Assembly: GCF_008831075.1 (NCBI RefSeq)
Contig: NZ_WBJX01000001.1
Span: 248,001 to 312,000 of the forward strand
Source of the DNA: Pseudoclavibacter terrae
GTDB lineage: Bacteria > Actinomycetota > Actinomycetes > Actinomycetales > Microbacteriaceae
DNA: 64,000 bases
Direction: 5' to 3'
The translations under genes were made by a program, and so were the position numbers. The notes below the pieces were generated by a model. That model did no database searches and had not been told where the DNA came from. It worked only from the letters and a program-made list of their open reading frames with translations. How positions within the stretch are numbered: position 1 is the stretch's first letter; every line of letters starts with the position of its first letter. Of the stretch, positions 10,611 through 18,294 are shown piece by piece.

Positions 10611-10626
10611 GCACGGCGGCCCGTGC
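10611..10626. terminator. Hairpin between convergent genes
   Basis: GCACGG-CGGC-CCGTGC lies in the 28 bp between the flavoprotein stop and the permease stop. Both flanks are further GC-rich. It probably serves both directions; there is no T-run, which is common in such GC-rich genomes. Confidence 0.5.
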
Positions 10627-10633
10627 CCCAGCG

Positions 10634-12115
10634 CTACCCGCGGTGCGGCGAGGCGAGCACCGAGGTCACCACGGGGCGGGTGCCGATCAGGGCCAGCCAG
10701 ACGGCGCCGAACCCGAGCGCGAAGCACAGCGCCATCGTGAGCATCGCGAGTGGCGCGACGATCAGCGATGCGCCGACGATCGGCAGCACCAGGGCGACCG
10801 CCGCGCCTGCCCCGCCGAGGGCGGCGAGCAGCAGGGGCGCCCAGACCTGTGCCCGTTGCGCCTTCTCGAAGACCCTGCGCGGCATGCCTGTGCGGTCGAG
10901 GGAGATGAGCAGCTTGCGCTCGTCGAGGATCGCGGCGGCCTGCGAGACCCCCACGGTGCACGCCAGCATGAGGAAGGCGATGAACAGCGTCAGGAAGACG
11001 CCCGTCCGGAGGTCGGTCATGAGCGTGAGGTCCTCCGCTGAGACGCCCTCGGTGCCGCCAACCATGTCCAGCAGCGCGAGTCCGCTGCCGCTGATGACGG
11101 CGACGAACGCGATCATCGCAATACCGGACACGCTCCGCCAGGCCACGCCGGGCGCCTCTGCGAGGCGGCGTCCAGCGATGAGGCGAGCCGGCGTCTTCGC
11201 GCGCTTCGCCATCTGCCGGCCGATCAGCCCGACGAGCGGGGAGCCGATGAGGTTGATGGCGAGCATCCCGATCGCGAACGGCACGAACAGGGCGAGGACG
11301 ATGCCGACGATGCCGAGCGCCGAGACGAACCCCTGGGCCATGCCGACGAGGCCGAGCGCGACGAGCAGCGCTACGGCGCCGCCGGCGAGTGCGAGCCACT
11401 TCACCCGAGGCGCCTTGTCGCGCTTGCGCACGCCGAGGGGTGTGACGCGTACGGCGGCGAGTCCGGCGAAGGAACTCGCGGCTGCGAGCACGGCGATGCC
11501 CGCGGCGGTCGCGGCGAGGATCGGGAACCCGACCCACAGGGACGCGGCTCCGACGGCCCCGCCGTAGAAATGCAGCATCCCGACGAGAGGGAGCAGCGCC
11601 GCGTAGAGCGCCGTCCCGGCCAGGATGCCCACGACGGCGATGAGCGTCGCCTCGGCGACCGCGAGCACCGTCACGACGGTCGTGGACGCGCCGAGCAGTC
11701 TCAGCGTCGCGAGCCGGTCGTCGCGTCGCCTCGCGGAGAGACGCGCGGCGGCGACGCCGAGCGTCAGCAGCGGCACGGCCAGCAGGGTGAGCGCGAAGAT
11801 GGCGAAGAAGCCGTGCGACTGCATGCCGGCCGGCGGGTTGAAGAGCATGATGGTGCCGCCGACCACGATCAGCGTGAGGGCCGTTACGACGGCGAACGCC
11901 ACGGCGGGGAGGGCGACCGCGGCGATGCCGACCGTGTCGGGCCGGGTGAGCATCCGCAGGAGCGTGAGCACCGGGACGCGTCCGGTGCCGCGAGGCGCAG
12001 GGCCTGGGATGCGCGGCGCTTGAGCGGCCGCTGAGCCGACGGCTGGCTTCGCGTCGGCCGACGGGAGCGTGTCGGCGGTGGGGTCGAGGAAGCCCGCCCC
12101 TTGCGCGGCGGTCAT
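10634..12115 (-). CDS. ABC transporter permease, FtsX/MacB type
   Basis: A 493-residue permease with about ten hydrophobic segments in two FtsX-like halves; LARMLTRPDT-like N-terminal and IGRQMAKRAKTPARLIAGRRLAEAP central cytosolic parts are visible. It starts at ATG 12115, which overlaps the TGA of the ATPase gene (ATGA), so the pair is translationally coupled. With its LolD/MacB-type ATPase it should export or extract a peptide, lipid or antibiotic rather than import. Duplicated FtsX halves in one chain are typical of actinobacterial exporters beside bacitracin-resistance-like ATPases. The substrate is unknown. A longer frame upstream of 12115 lies inside the ATPase gene and is rejected. 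Confidence 0.85.
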   Translation of the reverse strand: MTAAQGAGFLDPTADTLPSADAKPAVGSAAAQAPRIPGPAPRGTGRVPVLTLLRMLTRPDTVGIAAVALPAVAFAVVTALTLIVVGGTIMLFNPPAGMQSHGFFAIFALTLLAVPLLTLGVAAARLSARRRDDRLATLRLLGASTTVVTVLAVAEATLIAVVGILAGTALYAALLPLVGMLHFYGGAVGAASLWVGFPILAATAAGIAVLAAASSFAGLAAVRVTPLGVRKRDKAPRVKWLALAGGAVALLVALGLVGMAQGFVSALGIVGIVLALFVPFAIGMLAINLIGSPLVGLIGRQMAKRAKTPARLIAGRRLAEAPGVAWRSVSGIAMIAFVAVISGSGLALLDMVGGTEGVSAEDLTLMTDLRTGVFLTLFIAFLMLACTVGVSQAAAILDERKLLISLDRTGMPRRVFEKAQRAQVWAPLLLAALGGAGAAVALVLPIVGASLIVAPLAMLTMALCFALGFGAVWLALIGTRPVVTSVLASPHRG

Positions 12116-12957
12116 GCGCGGGCCGCCGAGTCGTCGAGGATGCGGCCGTCGCGCATCCGCACCGTGCGGTCGCAGCGGGCCGCGACCTCTGGGTCGTGCG
12201 TGACGACGACCAGGCTGCGACCGGCGCGCGAGGTCGCGGCCAGCAGCGCCGTCATGACGTCGGAACTCGTTGCCGAGTCGAGTGCACCCGTCGGTTCGTC
12301 GGCGAACACGATGCGGGCACCCGTGACCTGGGCGCGGGCGATCGCGACGCGCTGCGCCTGCCCGCCGGACAGCTCGCCGATGCGACGCGACTCCATGCCG
12401 CGGAGGCCCATAGCCGCGAGCCACTCGCCGGCGGCGTGCTCGGCGCGCTTGCGTTCGATGCCGCACAGCATCGCCGCGAGGGCGACGTTCTCGAGTGCGG
12501 TGAGCTCGGGGAGGAGCATCCCCTCCTGGAACACGAAGCCGAACTCGGTGCGGCGCAGGTCGGTGCGCTGCGCCTCCGACATGTCCGTCATCTCACGCCT
12601 GCCGCCGTCGCCGTGCAGCTCGATGCTGCCAGAGTCCGGCGTGATGATGCCGGCCAGGCTGTGCAGCAGCGTCGTCTTACCGGAGCCGGAAGCGCCCATG
12701 ATCGCGAGCGCCTCGCCCGCCCGCACCGCGATGCTCACGCCTGCGAGCGCGACCGTCGCACCGTAGGTCTTGGTGAGCGCGTGTGCCGCGAGCACGGCGC
12801 CGGGCTGGTGGGCGCCGGCGGTGGGGTGAGCGCCCGGATACGGCTGGTGGGCTGCCCTGTCGAGACCGGGCTGCGCGTACCGGGTCTGCTCTGCGGACTG
12901 CTGCCGCGTGTTCTGCTGCGGCGCTGCTGGTGTCTGGAAGCCTGGGTGAGAAGTCAT
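12112..12957 (-). CDS. ABC transporter ATP-binding protein, MacB/LolD type
   Basis: A 281-residue ATPase with Walker A GASGSGKTTLL (about residue 94), Q-loop FGFVFQEGMLLPEL, signature ELSGGQAQRVAIARA and Walker B IVFADEPTGALD. The signature and the TGALD following Walker B are typical of MacB/LolD-type exporters. About 50 residues of proline/glutamine-rich sequence precede the ATPase domain and look disordered. The partner permease follows with a 4 bp overlap. Two perfect short inverted repeats (13015-13030 and 13046-13063) sit upstream in the promoter region and may control the pair; no regulator gene is adjacent. Confidence 0.9.
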   Translation of the reverse strand: MTSHPGFQTPAAPQQNTRQQSAEQTRYAQPGLDRAAHQPYPGAHPTAGAHQPGAVLAAHALTKTYGATVALAGVSIAVRAGEALAIMGASGSGKTTLLHSLAGIITPDSGSIELHGDGGRREMTDMSEAQRTDLRRTEFGFVFQEGMLLPELTALENVALAAMLCGIERKRAEHAAGEWLAAMGLRGMESRRIGELSGGQAQRVAIARAQVTGARIVFADEPTGALDSATSSDVMTALLAATSRAGRSLVVVTHDPEVAARCDRTVRMRDGRILDDSAARA

Positions 12958-13014
12958 GGTTCCAAGGTGCTTGCAAGGGTGGCCGTGCCTCGACCGTCTG
13001 CGGGCTCATCCGCC

Positions 13015-13063
13015 CCCTCCTGGAGGAGGGCATTCCGGGATGCGCGTCATCCGCCAGGATGAC
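13015..13063. promoter_or_regulatory. Two inverted repeats upstream of ABC exporter operon
   Basis: CCCTCC-TGGA-GGAGGG (13015-13030) and GTCATCC-GCCA-GGATGAC (13046-13063) are both perfect. They lie 58-106 bp before the ATPase start codon (minus strand) and just beyond the crcB stop. Position and symmetry suggest operators, for example for a NarL- or PadR-type regulator encoded elsewhere. They could also act as a terminator for transcripts arriving from the right. Confidence 0.45.
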
Positions 13064-13088
13064 CTCCTGCGTCATGCCACCGGTGAGG

Positions 13089-13556
13089 TCACTGCCAGGC
13101 GAGGGCGCCGAGGCCCAGGCTGACGCCGAGCAGCTGGCCGACCGTCACGCCGATCAGAGCCGCGAACACTCCCCAGAGCATCTGAACGACCACGATGATC
13201 GCGGTCTTGCCGAGCTTCCTCGCGCTGAGCGCGTTCGACGCGTCGAGCATCGCGGAGCTCCAGGAGCTCAATCCCCCGCAGAAGCCCGAGATGACGATCA
13301 TCGACGCGACCGTCGGGAGCGGCAGCAGTCCCGCCGCGAACCCGGCGATCAGCGATGCGACCACGTTCACGATCATGAGACGCCACTCTGGGGCCACGCG
13401 GCGGGGGAGCCCAGCTTCAGCCGTCGCCGCAGAGCCGGGCCCCACGACGGCCGTGCGGGGGGTGGTGCCGCGCGGCCAGCCCTCGACCGCGACGTAGCGG
13501 ATGCAGGCCCCGACACCGCCGGCGAAGGCGACCGCCAGGATGAAGAGGACGTCCAT
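13089..13556 (-). CDS. crcB: CrcB/Fluc fluoride channel subunit (second of pair)
   Basis: A 155-residue membrane protein with four predicted helices. AGGVGACIRYVAVE near residue 14 and SGFCGGLSSWSSAML near 90 correspond to the GGxxGxxxRY and GFCGGxTTFS motifs of CrcB. Here the second motif has SSWSS instead of TTFS. Fluc channels export fluoride as dual-topology dimers; paired genes usually make heterodimers of oppositely oriented subunits. ATG 13556 overlaps the stop of the upstream crcB by 3 bp. An insertion of about 20 residues follows the first helix (PRGTTPRTAVVGPGSAATAE). Confidence 0.9.
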   Translation of the reverse strand: MDVLFILAVAFAGGVGACIRYVAVEGWPRGTTPRTAVVGPGSAATAEAGLPRRVAPEWRLMIVNVVASLIAGFAAGLLPLPTVASMIVISGFCGGLSSWSSAMLDASNALSARKLGKTAIIVVVQMLWGVFAALIGVTVGQLLGVSLGLGALAWQ

Positions 13557-14014
13557 CAGCTCGCTCCACCCATCGCCGGCGGCGGAGCGATGCGGCGGCC
13601 GAGCGCCCGCCCCAGGATGATCGCGAGGACCCCGCCGAGTGTGCCGAGCACGAACGCGGCGATGGCCCACGCGGACGTGGAGAAGACGAGCGCCAGCGCC
13701 AGTGCGATGAGCGAGAACGTCGTGAAGCCTCCGCAGAAGCCAGGGCCGAGGGCAGCACGCCACGCGGCGCGCTGCGCAGGCCAGTGGGCACCCGCCACGA
13801 TGCCGAGAGCCAGCGACCCCGCGAGGTTGGCGATGAGGGCGGCCACGATGTCTGCATCGAGCACGTGCACGCTCCCGGCTGACAGCTCGACGAGGTTCGC
13901 GGAGCCCTGCTGCATCGTCGCGGTCGAGACGACCGAGCCGAGCCACACCCGAGCGAGCGTGCCGAGGGCTCCGCCGAGGAACACGGCGAGGAGGAGTCGG
14001 GCTGGCGTTCGCAC
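13556..14014 (-). CDS. crcB: CrcB/Fluc fluoride channel subunit (first of pair)
   Basis: A 152-residue CrcB protein. FLGGALGTLARVWLG near residue 11 and GPGFCGGFTTFSLIAL near 85 are the family motifs, the latter with the canonical TTFS. GTG 14014 (VRTPARLLL) is preferred over an upstream ATG at 14140 because CrcB proteins start close to their first helix. The overlapping second crcB suggests a heterodimeric channel. No fluoride-riboswitch-like leader is recognisable upstream; instead that region carries a dispersed inverted repeat (14076-14145). Confidence 0.9.
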   Translation of the reverse strand: MRTPARLLLAVFLGGALGTLARVWLGSVVSTATMQQGSANLVELSAGSVHVLDADIVAALIANLAGSLALGIVAGAHWPAQRAAWRAALGPGFCGGFTTFSLIALALALVFSTSAWAIAAFVLGTLGGVLAIILGRALGRRIAPPPAMGGAS

Positions 14015-14075
14015 GCGGCAACCGTACTCCCGGGCCGAGAGCGGCGCCAGCCCGTGTCCGCGGGTCCCGCCCGCT

Positions 14076-14145
14076 GGCCAACTTCGGTGACTCACGGCGG
14101 CTCCCGGCGCCGAATCGTGCCAGAACCCGCGTCTCGTCACCGAAG
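14076..14145. repeat. Dispersed 70-bp inverted-repeat element, copy 1
   Basis: The element runs from GGCCAACTTCGGTGACT (14076-14092) to GTCACCGAAG (14136-14145), whose ends are inverted repeats of each other (CTTCGGTGAC/GTCACCGAAG). An internal GCGCCGAATC lies between. A second copy in inverted orientation with the same three blocks and nearly the same length lies at 27657-27727 inside the fused ECF ATPase gene. This copy is intergenic, upstream of crcB. Confidence 0.7.
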
Positions 14146-14247
14146 CTGGACGGGTGAGGTGGCAGTCCTCCGTGCCGTCGGCGCGGGTTGCCGGGGTCGC
14201 TCCGGGCGCGAGTCGCCGCGGGTCGCCGGGGCCGCCGGGGACGCGAC

Positions 14248-14296
14248 GGACGCCGGAGGGCCGCCTCCCGTTTCGGGAAGCGGCCCGCCGGCGTCC
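14248..14296 (-). terminator. Strong hairpin after PadR gene
   Basis: GGACGCCGG (14248-14256) pairs with CCGGCGTCC (14288-14296). Inside it GGGCCGC, CTCCCG and the loop TTT pair with CGGGA, GCGGCCC, giving a long, nearly continuous stem. It lies 6 bp beyond the PadR stop codon and should end the DUF4097-PadR transcript. No T-run follows. Confidence 0.75.
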
Positions 14297-14301
14297 GTGA
14301 T

Positions 14302-15315
14302 TCAGGCGCCTGGCGCGTCCCTCTCGTCGCGAGCCCCGAGAGCATGCGAGATGCGCTCGCGGACTCGTTCGAGCTCCTGGTCGAGGAACGTCACGATCCC
14401 GGGTGACAGGTGCTGGGCGCTCTGCGCGGCGCGGAGCTCTTGCCGAAGCTCGTGCCTGAACCTGTTGAGCACGAGGTCCGCCTGGGACATGGCCTCGAGC
14501 TGCTCACGACCGGCGTCACGCCGCGGGTTGCTCGCGGAACTCGTGTGCCCGGTTCTCGGAGCCTCACTCGTGCTGCTGCCGCTGTCGTCGTTCCAGACGT
14601 GCGAGCTGGTCGCCGATGCCCAGGTGTCGAACCTGCCGTGCGTGCGGTGCCCTGAGCTCGATGCACCGGGCGCAGCTGGTGCACCGGGGGCCTCGGGCGT
14701 CGGCGGAGCCTGTGGCGGGTCCTGCGGGCGAGGCTCGCCGGACGCCGTCGTGCCGTCGGTGGATCCAGGCGCGGAGGATCCCGGAGGCGTCGTGCCCGGG
14801 GTGGAGATCGGGGCTTCGCGGGGGTCGTTCCAGCCCTTCGCCGCGCCGGCGAAGAACCCGCGGGCAGATGCCGCTCCCGCTGCGCCCGCGCTTGCCGCCT
14901 TCTCGAAGCCAGAACGTGCGTCCGGCCCGAGTTCTTGGGCGAGGCGCGCGAACTCGGCGCGGAGCTCTTCGCGTGCGCTGGCGAGGCCGTGCCGGACGTC
15001 GGCGGCGAGTCGGCGTACGGACGAGTCGACGTCCTGCTCGATGGAGGCGAGCTCGTCGCGTCTCGAGTCGAGTTCGCGGCGCCCAGCTTCGGTGATGCGA
15101 TAGACGCTCTTGCGGCCGTCGTTGTGCTTGGTGACGAGGCCTTCCTCTTCGAGCTTCGCGAGGCGCGGGTAGATGGTGCCGGCACTCGGCGAGTAGGTGC
15201 CGTCGAAGCGCTCGGAGAGCGCCTGGATGAGCTCGTAGCCGTGGCGTGGCTGGTCCTCGAGGAGGCTCAGCAGGTAGAGGCGGAGGTGCCCGTGGGCGAA
15301 GACTGGCGGGGTCAC
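14302..15315 (-). CDS. PadR-family transcriptional regulator
   Basis: A 337-residue protein. Residues 1-85 form the PadR winged-helix domain (RLYLLSLLEDQPRHGYELIQALSE, then GTIYPRLAKLEEEGLVTK and GRKSVYRITEAGRREL). A helical segment follows to about 135, then a long proline/serine/glycine-rich linker of about 120 residues, then a charged helical C-terminus. The extension is far longer than in simple PadR proteins (about 110-180 residues). The start is GTG 15315, which overlaps the DUF4097 stop (GTGA). PadR proteins usually repress their own operon; a paired half-site overlaps the promoter region at 16363-16392. Confidence 0.88.
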   Translation of the reverse strand: MTPPVFAHGHLRLYLLSLLEDQPRHGYELIQALSERFDGTYSPSAGTIYPRLAKLEEEGLVTKHNDGRKSVYRITEAGRRELDSRRDELASIEQDVDSSVRRLAADVRHGLASAREELRAEFARLAQELGPDARSGFEKAASAGAAGAASARGFFAGAAKGWNDPREAPISTPGTTPPGSSAPGSTDGTTASGEPRPQDPPQAPPTPEAPGAPAAPGASSSGHRTHGRFDTWASATSSHVWNDDSGSSTSEAPRTGHTSSASNPRRDAGREQLEAMSQADLVLNRFRHELRQELRAAQSAQHLSPGIVTFLDQELERVRERISHALGARDERDAPGA

Positions 15316-16298
15316 TCGGTGCCTCCCGGCGTGTTGGTGTCTGGTTCTGCGCTGGCGTCGACCTCGATGTTGCCGCCCGGTTCGGGGTCGGCCCCCGCGG
15401 CTGCGCGGTCGCCTGCACCTGTGCCGCCGGTCGTGGTCGGGGGTGCGAGGCGGGCGTCGATGCGTTCGTCGAAGTCGGCGGGGGCATCGCCTGCTCGCGG
15501 GGTGCGCGTGGAGAGCATGACGGAGACTCGGCCGGTGACGGTGCTGATGCGCACGTCGGTGACCTCGCCTTCGACGGGCTCCGAGCGGTAGGTGGTTCCG
15601 CGAAGCGGCTCGACGTGGAGGCCGTCGAGCTGCACGGAGGAGCCCACGGTGGAGACCTGGTAGCTGGGGTGCGTGTCGCCGGGGAGGCGCACTGTCGTGG
15701 CGCCGCTCACGGACTTGGTGGCGATGAGACTCGGCGAGCCGGACGTGACGTCGACGATCGTGGCGCCCGAGACGGTGCTGCCGTCGAAGCTCGCGAGGGG
15801 GCCTGTCGCGGTGACGTCACCGGATGCCGTCTTGACGACGGCCTGCCCCGCGTGGCCGCGCACGCTGATCTCGCCGCCGATCGAGTTGAGGTGCAGCTCG
15901 CCGCGGGTCGCGTCGAGGAACTGCTCGCCGCCGACGGTGTTGACGTCGATGCGTCCGTCGATGCCGGCGACGAGCACTTCGGAGCTCACGCCGAGGATGT
16001 CGACGTCGACACCTGCCGGGACGAGCACGCTCACGACGACGGTCGGCTGGTTCCAGAGCGTCTTCGCGGATGTCTGCACGTCGGTCCACGACAGCTGGGG
16101 GTGGTCGATGAGGAGCTGGTCTCCGTCGATGGCGATCTTGAGGTCGCGTCCGGTGATGGCGGACACCTCGATGCGGGTGCTCGGCTCGTTGTGCGCGAGC
16201 ACGCTGATGGCGCCGCCTGCGAGTCTCGCGCGAACGCTGCGGACGGTCTGCACGTCGATGACGCGGGGCCCGTCGACGATCCACTGTTCAATGGCCAT
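15312..16298 (-). CDS. DUF4097-family beta-strand repeat protein
   Basis: A 328-residue protein dominated by beta-strand repeats with aspartate/glycine turns (GGAISVLAHNEPSTRIEVSA, then VDVDILGVSSEVLVAGIDGRIDVNTVGGE). This is characteristic of DUF4097/putative adhesin (DUF2807-like) proteins. It has no signal peptide, so it is probably cytoplasmic. The C-terminal 60 residues are proline/alanine-rich. ATG 16298 is chosen because GGAG lies about 8 bases upstream and an earlier ATG lacks one. DUF4097 genes are commonly paired with PadR regulators in actinobacteria, as here, and are often linked to envelope stress; no direct role is known. Confidence 0.8.
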   Translation of the reverse strand: MAIEQWIVDGPRVIDVQTVRSVRARLAGGAISVLAHNEPSTRIEVSAITGRDLKIAIDGDQLLIDHPQLSWTDVQTSAKTLWNQPTVVVSVLVPAGVDVDILGVSSEVLVAGIDGRIDVNTVGGEQFLDATRGELHLNSIGGEISVRGHAGQAVVKTASGDVTATGPLASFDGSTVSGATIVDVTSGSPSLIATKSVSGATTVRLPGDTHPSYQVSTVGSSVQLDGLHVEPLRGTTYRSEPVEGEVTDVRISTVTGRVSVMLSTRTPRAGDAPADFDERIDARLAPPTTTGGTGAGDRAAAGADPEPGGNIEVDASAEPDTNTPGGTE

Positions 16299-16362
16299 GG
16301 CTGCTCCTCGGAGGTCGTGAAGATGCGCTGCCGGGGTTCCGCGCGGCACCTGCGAGTCAAGT

Positions 16363-16392
16363 TATATCGCGAGTCTGGACGTTCGCGCTATA
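16363..16392. promoter_or_regulatory. Candidate PadR operator in divergent promoter
   Basis: Half-sites TATATCGCGA (16363-16372) and TCGCGCTATA (16383-16392) are inverted repeats with one mismatch and 10 bp between them. The left half overlaps TATAAC on the minus strand and the right half overlaps TATAGC on the plus strand, both good -10 candidates. One bound PadR dimer pair could therefore repress the DUF4097-PadR operon and the divergent ydcF-type gene together. Confidence 0.5.
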
Positions 16393-16484
16393 GCTCGATG
16401 GTCGCGGCTGTGTGCGGGGTCGTGTGCGTCATACTGGTGCGGTCCGGCAGCCCCGACGGATGCAGACGGAGGGAGCGCGACGAC

Positions 16485-17561
16485 ATGACGCAGGATCTGA
16501 CATGGGTGTCGGTACTCGCCGCTCTCGTCGCCGGTGGCCTGCTGTCCTTCACCGCCGTGCACCGAACGCGGGCGGAGCCGCGCCGGTTGAGCAACGGCGT
16601 GTGGATCGTCGCGGCGGGTGTGATCTCGCTCGCCGCGGTCTCCGGCATCGACGGGCAGGTCTCTCGGCTCGTCGCCGCCCTCACCTGGCTGCCGCTCCTC
16701 CTGTCGCCGCTGCTCCTGTTGGTCCTGATCGTGCTGCTCGTCGTCAACGGTGCTCGCATGGTGCGGCGGGAGGGGCGCTCGCTCGGCAACCTGCTCTCTC
16801 TTGTGCTGGCGTTGCTGCTGACCGCCCTGGCCGCCCTGCCGTTCGCGGCTTTCCTCGCGGGAAGTGACGTGTTTCTCGCCGTCGCATTGTTCTTCGCGCT
16901 CGGCGCCGCCTACCTCGGGGCGGCGTTCGTGCTGTTTCTGGGGTACTCGTGGTTCTACGGACGGCTCGTCCGCGGGGCGGTGGGCTCCTGGGTCGTCGTG
17001 CTCGGCTCAGGGCTGTCCGGGGGTCGCCGTGTGCCGCCGCTCCTCGCCGCGCGCATTCGTGCGGGGCTGGATGCGGCGGATCGTGTCGGGGCGAGTCTCG
17101 TCGTCATGTCTGGCGGCCAGGGGAGTGATGAGGCGCTGGCCGAGGGGCACGCCATGCGCGAGTGGGCGCTCGACCCCGTCAACGTGCATGGCCGCCGCGC
17201 CACCGTCGAGACCGCACCCGCGGTGGCGGGCCCGCGCATCCTGAGCGAGGAGAAGTCGACGAACACCGAGGAGAACCTGCGGTTCACGATGGCGATCCTC
17301 GAGCGTGAGGGCGTGACGGGACCGGGGATCATCGCCACGAGCAACTACCACGCGATGCGAGCGGCGATGCTGGCGCGCGAGCTCGGCATCGACGCGCAGG
17401 CCGTGCAGGCGCCCGTCGCCCGCTACTACTGGCCGAGCGCGATCCTCCGCGAGTTCGCGGCGATCCTCAGACGGTATCTGCTGCTCAACCTCCTGGCCGG
17501 GCTCCTGTTCGCGCTGCCGCTGCCGCTGCTCAGCCTCTGGGTGGCGTTCGGGGCGAGCTGA
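16485..17561 (+). CDS. YdcF/SanA-type DUF218 membrane protein
   Basis: A 358-residue protein. Four to five hydrophobic segments fill residues 8-165, followed by a DUF218 domain (WVVVLGSGLSGGRRVPPLL, LVVMSGGQGSDE, ILSEEKSTNTEENL, IIATSNYHAMRAAMLARELG) and a C-terminal hydrophobic segment. The SGG..DE and STNTxEN motifs match YdcF/SanA/ElyC proteins, which affect cell-envelope integrity or bind nucleotide-like ligands. ATG 16485 starts at the first hydrophobic stretch; the upstream open frame overlaps the divergent operon. It probably acts at the membrane in envelope assembly. The substrate is unknown. Confidence 0.85.
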   Translation: MTQDLTWVSVLAALVAGGLLSFTAVHRTRAEPRRLSNGVWIVAAGVISLAAVSGIDGQVSRLVAALTWLPLLLSPLLLLVLIVLLVVNGARMVRREGRSLGNLLSLVLALLLTALAALPFAAFLAGSDVFLAVALFFALGAAYLGAAFVLFLGYSWFYGRLVRGAVGSWVVVLGSGLSGGRRVPPLLAARIRAGLDAADRVGASLVVMSGGQGSDEALAEGHAMREWALDPVNVHGRRATVETAPAVAGPRILSEEKSTNTEENLRFTMAILEREGVTGPGIIATSNYHAMRAAMLARELGIDAQAVQAPVARYYWPSAILREFAAILRRYLLLNLLAGLLFALPLPLLSLWVAFGAS

Positions 17562-17604
17562 CCTGGGCGCGCGATGAGCCCGCCCCGGCGCATCGGCGCA
17601 CCGC

Positions 17605-18294
17605 ATGGCGCTCCCCGACACGAACTCTCGTGAACTCTTTCCCGTCGAACCTGCAATACCTGTTGTGAGCACTGACACCCAGATCATCGAACGCTCGCGG
17701 CGTGAACCCGCGGCATTCGCGGAATTGTACGACCGGCACAGCCGGCTCGTGCACCGGTATGCCGCGCGAAGAACGAACGAGCAGATCGCCGACGACGTCA
17801 TGTCGGAGACGTTCCTCGTCGCCTTCGAGCAGCGCGTCCGCTTCGACACGTCAAGAGGCGAGGTGCGGGCCTGGCTGCTCGGCATCGCGACGACGCTGCT
17901 CAAGAAGCATCGCCGCGTCGAGGCGCGCGAATGGCGCAGCTTCACGGCGTCTGACGCCGCCGCGCTGGCCGAGCACCGCGACTTCACTCCAGATGCTGAG
18001 GCCCGCCTGGATGCGGGCGCGCGCATGCGAAGCCTCGGTTCCGCGGTCGCCTCGCTCTCCAAAGGAGACCGGGACGCGCGGCTCCTCTACGCGCTGGGGG
18101 ACCTCGACTACGAGGGTGTCGCGGCGGCGCTCGGCATTCCGGTCGGGACCGTCCGCTCACGCCTGAATCGCGCGCGGAGGAAGCTCCAGCGCGCCACTGA
18201 ACTGCAGGAGAGCCGGCGCGCGAACGCGAAGGCCGCACACGGATTGGAGACACGCGATGGACGAGATCGAACTGCTGCGCCGAGTGCGCGCTGA
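17605..18294 (+). CDS. ECF-type RNA polymerase sigma factor
   Basis: A 229-residue sigma-70 family protein. Region 2 spans FAELYDRHSRLVHRYAARR to DDVMSETFLVAFE (about residues 37-75), with a helix-turn-helix region 4 at LGDLDYEGVAAALGIPVGTVRSRLNRARRKLQ (about 170-205). GTG 17665 is a shorter start that would remove a leader of 20 residues; no strong ribosome site decides between them. Its 3' end overlaps the CU044_5270-type gene by 38 bp, so the two are coupled. In actinobacteria this pair often looks like a sigma/anti-sigma-like module, but an anti-sigma role for the partner is not established. Confidence 0.88.
   Translation: MALPDTNSRELFPVEPAIPVVSTDTQIIERSRREPAAFAELYDRHSRLVHRYAARRTNEQIADDVMSETFLVAFEQRVRFDTSRGEVRAWLLGIATTLLKKHRRVEAREWRSFTASDAAALAEHRDFTPDAEARLDAGARMRSLGSAVASLSKGDRDARLLYALGDLDYEGVAAALGIPVGTVRSRLNRARRKLQRATELQESRRANAKAAHGLETRDGRDRTAAPSAR

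Noticed and set aside
12677-13075. Minus-strand frame starting MTQEVILADDAHPGM upstream of the exporter ATPase
   Set aside because: It runs out of frame into the ATPase gene and its start region coincides with the inverted repeats; no homology recognisable.
14015-14075. Fluoride riboswitch before the crcB pair
   Set aside because: No GGNGAUGG...CCAUA...CUGAUG-type pattern is present; the leader is simply GC-rich and contains the dispersed repeat further up.
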